Shown: piece after piece, positions 43,837 to 52,207 of the stretch
Layout: each line of letters starts with the position of its first letter
How positions within the stretch are numbered: the first letter of the stretch is position 1
NCBI RefSeq assembly: GCF_001434665.1
Contig: NZ_AZDG01000006.1
Span: forward strand, 39,894 to 103,893
DNA: 64,000 nt
DNA from: Companilactobacillus tucceti DSM 20183
GTDB lineage: Bacteria; Bacillota; Bacilli; Lactobacillales; Lactobacillaceae
Direction: 5' to 3'
The notes under the pieces: model-generated
What the model saw: the letters and a program-made list of their open reading frames with translations, nothing else
Told to the model about the DNA's origin: nothing
Databases searched by the model: none
Position numbers and translations under genes: made by a program

Positions 43837-44985
43837 CTAAAAATTAACATAATTAGCATACTTTTGAGCTGTATCTTTACGTTGTTTTTTAGTAACTTCT
43901 GTATACACATCGGCAGTAGTTTTATAACTTGAGTGTCCTAATTGTGCCTGTACTTCTTTCAACGTGGCACCTGATTCAATCGCAAGTGTAGCAAACGTAC
44001 GTCTAAATGCATGAACAGTTACATTCTTTAAGTCAAAGCGTTGTACAACACGTTGTAACCATATTCTAGGCTTAGTAGGAACAAGCATAGTATTTCTATT
44101 GTTAGAAAAAACCAATTGATCTTTATTGATTGTATTAAAACCTAACATTAACAGCTCATTGCGTTGTGTCTTACGCCAGCCTTTCAGCATTGACATAGTT
44201 TTATTATCAACATTAACCACTCTTACACTAGCATCTGTCTTAGGTGTATTAACTAATAAACGGCCGTGAGCGCCTTGCGATTCCGTTTTAGTAATACTAA
44301 TCTGATTATTATTAAAGTCTATATCAGTCCAAAGTAATGCTAAACTCTCGCCTTTTCTCATCCCTGTAAATGCTAATAATCTAAAGTACATGTATGCTTG
44401 TGGATTATCCAAGTCATTCAAACAGTCAAAAAAATGTTTCAATTCTTTTAGATCATAATAGTTATCTTTCATTGTTTTAAATTGGCTTGTGTTAACTGGT
44501 AAAATAACCCTACTTGCGGGATTATCATTAATAATCTGCATCTTATAAGCCCATATAAGCACTCTATTAATATAATTGTAAAATCTCTTATACCTAGTTA
44601 AACCAGCCTTAAACCACTTATTAACAGCCGTCTGAATATGAATAGTTTTAAGTTTATTCATAGGGATGCTACCTATTTCTGGTAAAATATGAAGTGTAAA
44701 GTGTTCATCGGTTTTAGTATAAGTAGATTCTTTGACCGTTGATTTATATTGATCGTACCATTGTTCATAGATAGCCTTAAACGGCTTATTATCTAATTTC
44801 TGAAAGCCATGCTTGTCAGTGTCTAATAGTAGTTTAGACATTGCTAGGCGGGCTTCTTTTTGTGTCTGAAAACCTCTACGAGTAGTAGTTTTTACTTTTC
44901 CTGTGAGTTCATCCGTTCCTAAATAAACACTAAACATATAGGCGGTAGTACCGTCTTTTTTTTCGTACATTTTAATTTCTGTCAT
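43837..44985 (-). CDS. Tyrosine recombinase / phage-type integrase
   Basis: This 382-residue protein has an N-terminal arm-type DNA-binding domain (about 1-60), a SAM-like core-binding domain (about 65-165) and a catalytic domain. Catalytic residues are Arg210 (GMRKGES), His326 and Arg329 (HAFRRTFATL), His351 (LGHSSYKTT) and Tyr361. GGAGTAGG precedes the ATG. The tandem TTTGACTATAT sequence at 43810-43830, just beyond the stop, could belong to the attachment region. It mediates integration and excision of the element. Confidence 0.93.
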   Translation of the reverse strand: MTEIKMYEKKDGTTAYMFSVYLGTDELTGKVKTTTRRGFQTQKEARLAMSKLLLDTDKHGFQKLDNKPFKAIYEQWYDQYKSTVKESTYTKTDEHFTLHILPEIGSIPMNKLKTIHIQTAVNKWFKAGLTRYKRFYNYINRVLIWAYKMQIINDNPASRVILPVNTSQFKTMKDNYYDLKELKHFFDCLNDLDNPQAYMYFRLLAFTGMRKGESLALLWTDIDFNNNQISITKTESQGAHGRLLVNTPKTDASVRVVNVDNKTMSMLKGWRKTQRNELLMLGFNTINKDQLVFSNNRNTMLVPTKPRIWLQRVVQRFDLKNVTVHAFRRTFATLAIESGATLKEVQAQLGHSSYKTTADVYTEVTKKQRKDTAQKYANYVNF

Positions 44986-45031
44986 TGTCCTACTCCTAAA
45001 CGCTAGCGGGGCGTGTTAGTTTCGTGGGTGG

Positions 45032-45775
45032 TTAATTATTTATAATTCTTCTAACGTGTTTTTTATTATCTTCAATTTTATCAAGTATATTTTGTAACTC
45101 CCTTTTTGTAGGAATGTGATTATCATAATTTTTAATTAATTCTCTAAATTCAGATTGAAAATCCCCTTTAATTTTTATGGGATAATTTAACTTCTCTAAT
45201 TTCTTACGTTTATTAGCTAATTCTTTAAAGGGGTCATATTGTTCTATTTTATTAAGTTCTTTTTTAGGGATTGGATTTGATTTCTTAATTAATTCATTAA
45301 TTTTGTCCCTTTGTTCTTTTAATATTATTTTGTCTTTTATTATATTTACTGAATTTTGTAGATAACTAAGATAATCATCCTTATATAAATCTATTAGATC
45401 CAATGTAAAAGTATTAATTGAGTTTGCCTTATCTTCCATACCATAAATAAATTCAGCTTGATCATCACTTGTAACATCATAATAATACTGTGACCAATAA
45501 TTACTATCCCCATTAACCAAGTCTTTAATAGAGTACCTACCAGTATATCCATCTGGAATACCATCGATTAGTAAAGATGATGGTATTTCCAGAATATCAG
45601 CAATCTTCTTAACCATATCAGTATCAATAGAACGTTCCCCACGTTCATAGTTACCAATGGTAGTACGTTTAGAACCTAATTTATCTGCAAGTTCGTCTTG
45701 ACTAAGTCCTTTTGCTTTTCGTGCTTCTTGTATTCTTTGACCAATATCTTTTCTAGTATTTCTTATTTCAGTCAT
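45032..45775 (-). CDS. XRE-family element repressor
   Basis: This 247-residue protein has an N-terminal helix-turn-helix (about 10-65: IGQRIQEARKAKGLSQDEL...TTIGNYERGERS). A long, Lys/Glu/Asn-rich C-terminal region (about 100-247) follows, without the peptidase site of LexA/CI-type repressors. That fits a PICI Stl-like or metalloprotease-controlled master repressor rather than a self-cleaving one. It is divergent from the Cro-like gene. Confidence 0.82.
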   Translation of the reverse strand: MTEIRNTRKDIGQRIQEARKAKGLSQDELADKLGSKRTTIGNYERGERSIDTDMVKKIADILEIPSSLLIDGIPDGYTGRYSIKDLVNGDSNYWSQYYYDVTSDDQAEFIYGMEDKANSINTFTLDLIDLYKDDYLSYLQNSVNIIKDKIILKEQRDKINELIKKSNPIPKKELNKIEQYDPFKELANKRKKLEKLNYPIKIKGDFQSEFRELIKNYDNHIPTKRELQNILDKIEDNKKHVRRIINN

Positions 45776-45943
45776 AAAAATAACGACCTTTCATAATATT
45801 TCATAAATAAGATTACCTCACATGCCTCATTATTTCAATTACTTTTAGGAGAAATGCCACAATTACTTGAAAATAAATGAAATATAGTTTATGTTTATTA
45901 ACGAGGCATAATTAACATTTTTGTGTCACAGAAAGGAGAAAAA
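45776..45943. promoter_or_regulatory. Divergent control region of the element
   Basis: This is the intergenic switch between repressor and Cro-like gene. It contains ATGCCTC (about 45820-45826) and its inverse GAGGCAT (45902-45908), and repeated TTTCATAA words near 45790-45810. These are candidate operators. Confidence 0.45.
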
Positions 45944-46138
45944 ATGAAAATAAACTCATCTAAGTTGTTTGAATTAAGAGCATCCAAAGGATATACGCTA
46001 GAACAACTAGCGAAGAAATCTAATGTAACTGTTAGAACACTTATTAACCTTGAACAATCCCATACAAGCGGTAATGCTGTCACTATTGGTAAAGTTGCAA
46101 AAGGATTAGATGCTAACATCAAAGAAATTTGTTTATAA
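45944..46138 (+). CDS. Cro-like XRE helix-turn-helix protein
   Basis: This 64-residue protein is almost entirely one helix-turn-helix domain (KLFELRASKGYTLEQLAKKS, NVTVRTLINLEQS). ATG 45944 is preceded by AAAGGAG; an upstream alternative start at 45923 would overlap that site. It is the first gene of the rightward operon, opposing the repressor. Confidence 0.8.
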   Translation: MKINSSKLFELRASKGYTLEQLAKKSNVTVRTLINLEQSHTSGNAVTIGKVAKGLDANIKEICL

Positions 46139-46152
46139 GGAGGACAAATAAA

Positions 46153-46416
46153 ATGGAGATTACACTATCACACGATCAACAAGAATCCCTAGGGGATTAC
46201 ATTTACAAGTTGGTAACTGATTCCATTAGCAAGGCTCGTAAGGATGCCAGTATTAATAGTAAAGACTTTTTTCGTAAGAAAGAGGCTTGTATATATTTAG
46301 GTGTATCGAATAATACGCTTGATAAGTTTCTTGCTATGGGGATGCCTTACCACGTTGTTAGAGGTATCACTCTTTACAGTAAAGAAGAAATAAAACAATT
46401 TGTATTAGAACAATAA
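46153..46416 (+). CDS. Excisionase-like helix-turn-helix protein
   Basis: This 87-residue protein starts at ATG 46153, with AAGGAGG 9 nt upstream. The C-terminal half (FFRKKEACIYLGVSNNTLDK, then YHVVRGITLYSKEEIKQFV) is a MerR/excisionase-type winged helix. In phages and PICIs this position encodes Xis or a transcriptional activator. Which of these it is cannot be decided. Confidence 0.7.
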   Translation: MEITLSHDQQESLGDYIYKLVTDSISKARKDASINSKDFFRKKEACIYLGVSNNTLDKFLAMGMPYHVVRGITLYSKEEIKQFVLEQ

Positions 46417-46473
46417 TTCAAGTCTAGCGGGGCGTTTAAAACTAATACAAATAGAATAATTGGAGATAAAAAT

Positions 46474-46698
46474 ATGTGGACTGACAAAATGGAACAAGAA
46501 TTTGATTTTTTAACTGATGAAATAAAGTGGGACTTAAAAGCCGTAGAAGAAGACAGTGTTGTAATTAATACAGATTCCGATAAACGTGTAGGCGGTTCAG
46601 ATTTAGCTATTGAAATTTCAAAAAATGCTTCTAGGCTTGCCGAAATTCTTAGAATTTTTGAAAAATCAATGGAATACGATCAAAAAACGGACAAATAA
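46474..46698 (+). CDS. Small hypothetical protein of the element
   Basis: This 74-residue acidic protein has GGAGAT before the ATG (MWTDKMEQEFDFLTDEIK). It is predicted helical, with no recognised domain. It lies in the rightward operon between the excisionase-like and primase genes. Confidence 0.6.
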   Translation: MWTDKMEQEFDFLTDEIKWDLKAVEEDSVVINTDSDKRVGGSDLAIEISKNASRLAEILRIFEKSMEYDQKTDK

Positions 46699-46708
46699 TT
46701 ATGATATC

Positions 46709-46795
46709 GAGTGTAAATAAAAAAAAGACCTATCCTCTCTCGCCAAAGTAAGGATAAGCCATCAATATTCATAACAATGTTTACACTCAATTATA
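46709..46795 (-). ncRNA. Candidate small antisense RNA with its own terminator
   Basis: On the minus strand, TATAAT (46790-46795) precedes a region ending in a hairpin GGCTTATCC ... GGATAGGTC (46752-46760 / 46727-46735) and eight T's (46719-46726). No minus-strand gene lies upstream. The hairpin is also framed by GAGTGTAAA (46709-46717) / TTTACACTC (46780-46788). The transcript would be about 65 nt. Confidence 0.35.
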
Positions 46796-46822
46796 AACGA
46801 AATTGAGGGAGATTCATACAAT

Positions 46823-47035
46823 ATGAATGAACAAATACAATCTATATTAAACGACAACTTAAAGAACAAGCAATTAATAGACTTAATTATAAATATGGTT
46901 GACACAACGCAATGTTTATCATCCGAAAGTAAAATAATGGCAATACTCACGTTATTAGATCACGGCGGTTTAAATTCTATTCAAGATAACCTCATGAATG
47001 TATCGCTATCAATAAATGATGTTAACAATGACTAA
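46823..47035 (+). CDS. Small hypothetical protein upstream of the primase
   Basis: This 70-residue, probably helical protein (MNEQIQSILNDNLKNKQLID) has GAGGGAG 10-11 nt before the ATG. Its end overlaps the primase start, suggesting coupling. No recognised domain. Confidence 0.55.
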   Translation: MNEQIQSILNDNLKNKQLIDLIINMVDTTQCLSSESKIMAILTLLDHGGLNSIQDNLMNVSLSINDVNND

Positions 47036-47816
47036 GAACTTATTAGAATACGCCCTACGATATGCGGAAAAAGGGTTTTACGTCTTACCTTTATCACAAG
47101 ACAAAACACCACTTATTAAGTTTGCAAATCATCCCTCTTTAACATCTGATGATATTAAAACAATCTGGAATAAATATCCCTATGCACAAATAGGATTACG
47201 AACAGTTCAATTTTTTGTTGTTGATATTGATAATGAGGCGGGACATGATACGGATGGCTTTAAATCTATTAAAGGTATCAACTTAAATGAAACGTTGTCA
47301 CAGACTACGGCTAGTGGTGGAAAACAATTTTTTTATAAAAAGCCTAAAGACATTAGCCTAAGTCAAAATATAGGTGTATTGGATGGTGTAGATATAAAAG
47401 CTCACATTAATAATTATGTAATGGTTGCCCCTAGTGAGAGAAATAACACCGCTTATACGTGGGACAATCATTTACCAATGAATGAACCTAGCACTGACAT
47501 TATTAATCTAATGAACCAATCTAAGCCTAAAATACAATCCAAAAACATTATATTGAATTTCAACAATAGTAACGGCATTAGATTGAAAAAATATACGGGC
47601 AAACTAATAGACGAAATAGTTACAGGTACGACCCACGGTACACGCAACGACTGGCTAACAAGAATGACAGCTAAACTACTTAATAGCGGTGCAGAACGTG
47701 AAAACATTTACTACCTGTTATGTGTAATTAATCAGAATTTTATAGATGAACCACTTGAAGAAAGCGAGGTAAATAAAATTTTTAGAAGTATGGTAAATAA
47801 GGATGGTGGACAATGA
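47016..47816 (+). CDS. Bifunctional DNA primase/polymerase (Prim-Pol) with PriCT domain
   Basis: This protein has up to 266 residues; three in-frame ATGs (47016, 47019, 47028) are possible and none has a clear ribosome site. The archaeo-eukaryotic primase fold is shown by YALRYAEKGFYVLPL, the metal motif FFVVDIDNE and the substrate motif SGGKQFFYK. The usual SGG-x-H histidine is replaced by Gln here. The C-terminal part (THGTRNDWLTRMTAKLL to EVNKIFRSM) is a PriCT_1-like domain. It overlaps the helicase gene by 4 nt and probably primes element replication with it. Confidence 0.88.
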   Translation: MMLTMTKNLLEYALRYAEKGFYVLPLSQDKTPLIKFANHPSLTSDDIKTIWNKYPYAQIGLRTVQFFVVDIDNEAGHDTDGFKSIKGINLNETLSQTTASGGKQFFYKKPKDISLSQNIGVLDGVDIKAHINNYVMVAPSERNNTAYTWDNHLPMNEPSTDIINLMNQSKPKIQSKNIILNFNNSNGIRLKKYTGKLIDEIVTGTTHGTRNDWLTRMTAKLLNSGAERENIYYLLCVINQNFIDEPLEESEVNKIFRSMVNKDGGQ

Positions 47817-49411
47817 AAGAAATTCCCGAAGAAATTAAAAAAGCTATTGATGATAGCAAAATAAAGATAGTTGAAAAGTCGCCTAAATTGATTCCATACG
47901 ATATTAATTTCACTACTCCACCGGATGAGATAACGGCAAGCAATCCCGAATTGTTAAAAGCATTCAATAAACAAATTAGTGACGATACTCCAAAATGGCT
48001 AAACATATGGTTTACATATACACCGCCCACCCAAAAATTATCAAGTAAAATCACTCTAAAACATAACGTAGATGATGTAATTTATGGAGATGAGTTCCTT
48101 AAATCTCATATCATGAAACGATCTAAAGGGATGATGGAGGGGTTTAATTATTTACCCGATAAAGGTATATGGAATATATACGGCAAAAACGAGGCACAGG
48201 CAACTATTGAAAGCATATTAACACGTGATTTACGTGCATGGGGAATTTATGACAATGGGAATGTTATTAAAGTTAGACTTTATATTCTAAGGATGATGTT
48301 TGATATATCCCTAGGTAATACATCCCCATTTGATACATCACGACCTGAATTAGTAGCATTTAAAAACGGTACTTATAACATTCTAACTAATAGAGTACAG
48401 CCACATGCCTCCAAAGATTATTTACTAACCTATCACAATTACAGTATTGATCCCTCAAATAATAGTTGTCCCGCTACTGACCATCTTATGAAAAAAATGT
48501 TTGGAGATGCCTCTATCACATTACAAGAGTATATAGGATATATGTTTTATCATTCATATTCAAAGTTCAATAAAGCCGTGTTCTTACACGGAACTGGTGG
48601 TAATGGAAAAAGTACATTTATAAACCACGTTTTAAAGAATGTAATTGGAGATGATAACAATTCAGCTATCCCACCAAATGAAATGGGGAGTAAACAAAAT
48701 AAATTTAACAAAGCCGAATTGTTTCGAAAAGAAGTTAATATGGTTGCAGACATAGATGATAGTTATATTGAGAATACCGCTATTTTAAAGAATTTAACTG
48801 GTGGTGATTCAATTAATGCAGAGTTTAAAGGTATACAAGGTTTTCATTTTAGAAATTATGCTAAACTTCTTTTTTCAGCGAATAGCTTACCTAAATTTAG
48901 GGATGATTCAGACGGCTTTGCTAGTAGACTAATCACTATTGATACAATCAATCCTAATACAAGAAACGAGCCTAACGGACATCCCGAATGGTGGAACGAC
49001 ATTGATATGAATGCAGTTAAAAAGGAAGCTCCATCTTTTGCAGTCAAATGTATGCAGTTATTTCGTGAAGTATTAGATCGTAACGGATTCACTATCCCCG
49101 ATAGTGTTCGTGATAGCACTAACAAATGGAAAGACGATAATAACAAATTTAAGAATTTTGTAGAGGATTGTCTTGAACTTACTGAGGATGATACCAATGG
49201 TGAAAAGGCTATTTACATACACGATCAATGGGTAAAATACGCAAAAAATAATGGCTATTCAGATAAAATGAGTATTCAAACGATGGCTAATAAATTAGAA
49301 AAGTACGGAATACATAGAAAAAGAAGTCGAAATGGCTACGGAATATCAGATACCACCAATGCTGTTTCTAGATTTATGGGTGTTCGTGTAATTACTGATG
49401 GCTACGATTAA
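47813..49411 (+). CDS. P4/D5-type replicative helicase-primase
   Basis: This 532-residue protein has a D5_N-like middle (about 200-270). An SF3-type helicase domain follows, with Walker A HGTGGNGKSTFI and Walker B EVNMVADIDDS; LLFSANSLPKFRDDSDGFASR is typical of the family. The C-terminal winged-helix segment (about 450-532) should bind the origin. It is the Rep protein of the element, and the iteron-like sites begin 9 bp after its stop. Confidence 0.92.
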   Translation: MKEIPEEIKKAIDDSKIKIVEKSPKLIPYDINFTTPPDEITASNPELLKAFNKQISDDTPKWLNIWFTYTPPTQKLSSKITLKHNVDDVIYGDEFLKSHIMKRSKGMMEGFNYLPDKGIWNIYGKNEAQATIESILTRDLRAWGIYDNGNVIKVRLYILRMMFDISLGNTSPFDTSRPELVAFKNGTYNILTNRVQPHASKDYLLTYHNYSIDPSNNSCPATDHLMKKMFGDASITLQEYIGYMFYHSYSKFNKAVFLHGTGGNGKSTFINHVLKNVIGDDNNSAIPPNEMGSKQNKFNKAELFRKEVNMVADIDDSYIENTAILKNLTGGDSINAEFKGIQGFHFRNYAKLLFSANSLPKFRDDSDGFASRLITIDTINPNTRNEPNGHPEWWNDIDMNAVKKEAPSFAVKCMQLFREVLDRNGFTIPDSVRDSTNKWKDDNNKFKNFVEDCLELTEDDTNGEKAIYIHDQWVKYAKNNGYSDKMSIQTMANKLEKYGIHRKRSRNGYGISDTTNAVSRFMGVRVITDGYD

Positions 49412-49419
49412 TAGCACAC

Positions 49420-49669
49420 TGACACATAACTGACACACGTTTAAACGTTGATATAATAGCATTTACAGAGTATTTGTGTCATGTGTCACTTTATTTAACT
49501 TTTATAATATAAATAAAAAAATAAATAATAGATAGTAATAGTAGTATAAAACGAAATAATTATACAGTGGAAGTTTTTCTAAAAATAACTGACACACTGA
49601 CACATAATTAGGCGTAAGCGTTGGTAGAGTAAGGCGGTGGTCTGTGTCAGTCTTGTGTCAGTTGTGTCA
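49420..49669. other. Candidate iteron-type replication origin
   Basis: Nine copies of TGACACA occur. Plus orientation starts are 49420, 49431, 49590 and 49598. Minus orientation (TGTGTCA) starts are 49475, 49482, 49643, 49654 and 49663. They form two clusters flanking a very AT-rich stretch (about 49489-49560), which could be the unwinding site. Position directly after rep matches PICI and P4-like origins. Confidence 0.65.
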
Positions 49670-49716
49670 GTATTTTGAATAAAACAATCAATAATACTAT
49701 TAAGGAGGACAATAAT

Positions 49717-49830
49717 ATAAAACGACTTGAATATTTTAATGGTAAAAACTTTATTACTATTAGTGAAGTTAAAGATTGTAAAGAAATACATTTGGCAGAA
49801 GACAATACAATTATTACGCGCGTTTTATAA
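49717..49830 (+). CDS. Short ORF with ATA at the start position
   Basis: AAGGAGG (49702-49708) lies 8 nt before ATA (49717). The frame then runs KRLEYFNGKNFITISEVKD, about 37 residues, to TAA 49828-49830. The ribosome site and spacing are ideal, but the expected ATG is ATA. Either a start-codon mutation silenced the gene or it uses a rare start. No recognised domain. Confidence 0.4.
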   Translation: MKRLEYFNGKNFITISEVKDCKEIHLAEDNTIITRVL

Positions 49831-49917
49831 TCAAGTTAGCCAAATACTTTTAGCTAATTGATAAAATAAAAAACACCAAGACAAATCTCTGTTATCATTG
49901 ATGTTCCTACACAAACA

Positions 49918-50970
49918 ATGAAAGAGGTTATTGTCTTGATGCAAGAACAGAATACCACAGTCAGAAAAAAAGGTCAGCACCTAACTTCGTTTGAACGAGG
50001 CAGAATTGCTACGCTGCACAGCCAAGGCTATTCCAATCGTGCAATTGCCAGAGCGCTTAATGTTTGTCATCAAACAATCAATAATGAATTGTGCCGCGGC
50101 GAGATCGACCAAGTAAAAAAAGTGAATGGTCAACGCCAATATTACGCTGTATACTCACCAGAAACAGCACAAGCTAAGTACGAAGCTAATCGAGCCCACT
50201 GTCATCGACCTTTGAAACTCGTCGGTGTCGCTGATTTTATCGACTATTTTACGACTCATTTGCGTCAAGATGGTTGGTCGCCTGATGCAGCAGTAGGACG
50301 GGCCAAACTTGAAGGCTTATATCAACCTGAGGAGATGGTCTCGACCAAGACGCTATACCACTATATTGATGCCCAGTTACTTGAAGTCCGTAATCTTGAT
50401 CTACTCGAAAAAACGCGCCACCGTGCCAAACATCATCACTCGATCAAGCACAAGCGTCTGGCCGGACGGAGTATTGATGAACGGCCTAAAAGTATCGACC
50501 AGCGCCAAGAGTTTGGCCATTTCGAATTGGACACCGTGGTGGGCAAGCGCAACGGTCAAGAGAGTGTGATCTTAACGCTGATCGAGCGTCAATCCCGCTG
50601 CCAAATTCTACGTTTGATCGATGGTCGTGATGCCGATTCGGTCAACTATGAGCTGGCCAAGATCTGTCAAGAATACGGATCAATCATGAAGTCAGTTACT
50701 GCCGATAATGGCGCTGAGTTCTCGGAAGTTGGCGCTGTACTTACCGGTGTCGCTGACCTTTATTATGCCCATCCATATCGTTCCTCTGAGCGTGGGACTA
50801 ACGAAGCGCATAATCGAATGATCCGCCACGATGTACCCAAGGGTCTATCCATGGATATTTTGGGTCCTCATGATATTCAAGCAGTTGAGTCAAAGCTAAA
50901 CAATTTACCGCGCCGGCAAACTGGCTATCAAACACCCAAAGAGCTTTTCTCCGCTGCTTCCGCCGGTTAA
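49918..50970 (+). CDS. IS30-family transposase
   Basis: This 350-residue transposase may start at ATG 49918, or at ATG 49939. It has an N-terminal helix-turn-helix (LTSFERGRIATLHSQGYSNR) and the DDE catalytic triad: FELDTVVGK, TADNGAEF and NEAHNRMIRHDVPKG. GC content is visibly higher than its neighbours, a sign of transfer. The IS ends were not resolved; it extends roughly 49850-51000. It separates the satellite core from the surface-protein gene. Confidence 0.9.
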   Translation: MKEVIVLMQEQNTTVRKKGQHLTSFERGRIATLHSQGYSNRAIARALNVCHQTINNELCRGEIDQVKKVNGQRQYYAVYSPETAQAKYEANRAHCHRPLKLVGVADFIDYFTTHLRQDGWSPDAAVGRAKLEGLYQPEEMVSTKTLYHYIDAQLLEVRNLDLLEKTRHRAKHHHSIKHKRLAGRSIDERPKSIDQRQEFGHFELDTVVGKRNGQESVILTLIERQSRCQILRLIDGRDADSVNYELAKICQEYGSIMKSVTADNGAEFSEVGAVLTGVADLYYAHPYRSSERGTNEAHNRMIRHDVPKGLSMDILGPHDIQAVESKLNNLPRRQTGYQTPKELFSAASAG

Positions 50971-51031
50971 GTTAAGTCCATAAAATATGAATATTAATGA
51001 AAATACTGATTTAATAGGATTTATCGTGTGA

Positions 51032-51997
51032 CTAATTTGTTCTTGCAATTTGGGATTTAATAATTTTATAAACAATACCGTTCTCAATAATATAGTTCTT
51101 ATTATTCTCAACTGCATCTGCTATTGGCGCATTTCGACTATCTCCATTAAGATACTCAGTATTATAACTTTCATTTTTATAATCTGAATATAATTGATCA
51201 TCTTTTGTCACATCACTAAAATCTTGTTTACCGTCATCCCACTTTTGAAGAGTTCCATTTTTATCAGCATAAAAATAGATAGTTTGGTCATTTATCTTTT
51301 TAGATATGGTTTGATAATAATCAGTATCATTATTTATCGAAGCTGGCACCTTAGATAATTGATCAACGATATGTAAAATATAGCCATTCCCCAAATCATC
51401 TCCAGCCTTCAATTCTCCTGATTGTAATCTATTAACTAAATTTGTGTTATCAGACCAATTCAAATAATTGTTTTTACTTTCATCAGAATGAAGTGCAATA
51501 TCACCATTATTTTTATCATAACCATCGTCATGTTTGATTTGATAATCATCAACAGTATTTTGTTTTTCATTAACTGCATTATCTAATTCATTCTGGCGAT
51601 CAACAGGTAAATAATTGTTTTGAATACTATTTGTATTCTTGGCATTATTAATGTCTTGTATTTGGCTAGGCGTTGCCAATATGAAATTCTTGCTTTCGTT
51701 ATTATAAATATAATACTGATTATCCTTTTCAATAAAAGTTATATTCTGATTCTGTGTAGTAACACTCTTAGTCAATGGAGTATTATTATTGATTGAATAA
51801 TTACTATTATTTGATTTTCCTTGATCACTTTGTATACCACTTTGATCTGTATCAGAATTAGATATTTGGCTTAAGGTTACTTTATCAGATGTATTAATAG
51901 TATCAGCTAATATAATTTGCGAATTCCATAAGAAGAATCCCCCTAAAACAGCATTACTAAACAAAAAAAATTTAGTTATTTTATGATCTTTACTCAT
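51032..51997 (-). CDS. Secreted hypothetical protein, Asn/Asp-rich
   Basis: This 321-residue protein has a signal peptide (KFFLFSNAVLGGFFLWNSQI, cleavage near LADT). It is highly polar, rich in Asn, Asp and Ser, with no recognised domain, transmembrane helix or sorting signal. It could be an exopolysaccharide-locus accessory or a cell-surface protein. Its 3' end abuts the IS30 copy, so the C-terminus may not be original. Confidence 0.55.
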   Translation of the reverse strand: MSKDHKITKFFLFSNAVLGGFFLWNSQIILADTINTSDKVTLSQISNSDTDQSGIQSDQGKSNNSNYSINNNTPLTKSVTTQNQNITFIEKDNQYYIYNNESKNFILATPSQIQDINNAKNTNSIQNNYLPVDRQNELDNAVNEKQNTVDDYQIKHDDGYDKNNGDIALHSDESKNNYLNWSDNTNLVNRLQSGELKAGDDLGNGYILHIVDQLSKVPASINNDTDYYQTISKKINDQTIYFYADKNGTLQKWDDGKQDFSDVTKDDQLYSDYKNESYNTEYLNGDSRNAPIADAVENNKNYIIENGIVYKIIKSQIARTN

Positions 51998-52138
51998 TTT
52001 ATATTCCCCATAAATATTTTGTTTTATTGCCTAACAGAGGAATTATACTTAGTCAATTTCAAATTGGGGACATTTTAGGATAAATTCGAAAAATTATACA
52101 TATCATTTTACTAAAAATATCTGGTTAATATTAGAAAC

Positions 52139-52188
52139 AAAAAAGTCACAAAACTTCAGCTTAATTGCCGTTGCCTTGTAACTTTTTT
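52139..52188. terminator. Terminator at the end of the exopolysaccharide operon
   Basis: AAAAAAGTCACAA (52139-52151) pairs with TTGTAACTTTTTT (52176-52188) with one mismatch. A/T-runs on both sides. Confidence 0.75.
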
Positions 52189-52207
52189 ATTATTTAGCTT
52201 TCAAATT

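Larger units (their letters stand above)
43800..49830. mobile_element. Phage satellite (PICI-like) or integrative element
   Basis: The gene order is integrase (minus), XRE repressor (minus), Cro-like, excisionase-like, small ORFs, Prim-Pol, D5/P4-type helicase and an iteron-like origin (plus). This is the integration-regulation-replication core of Gram-positive PICIs. No terminase, capsid or other packaging-interference gene is visible. The right end may be truncated, since an IS30 copy follows. No attL/attR pair was found, so both boundaries are approximate. Confidence 0.7.

Noticed and set aside
43740..51030. attL/attR direct repeat bounding the satellite
   Set aside because: I compared the left edge with both sides of the IS30 copy and found no convincing shared core.
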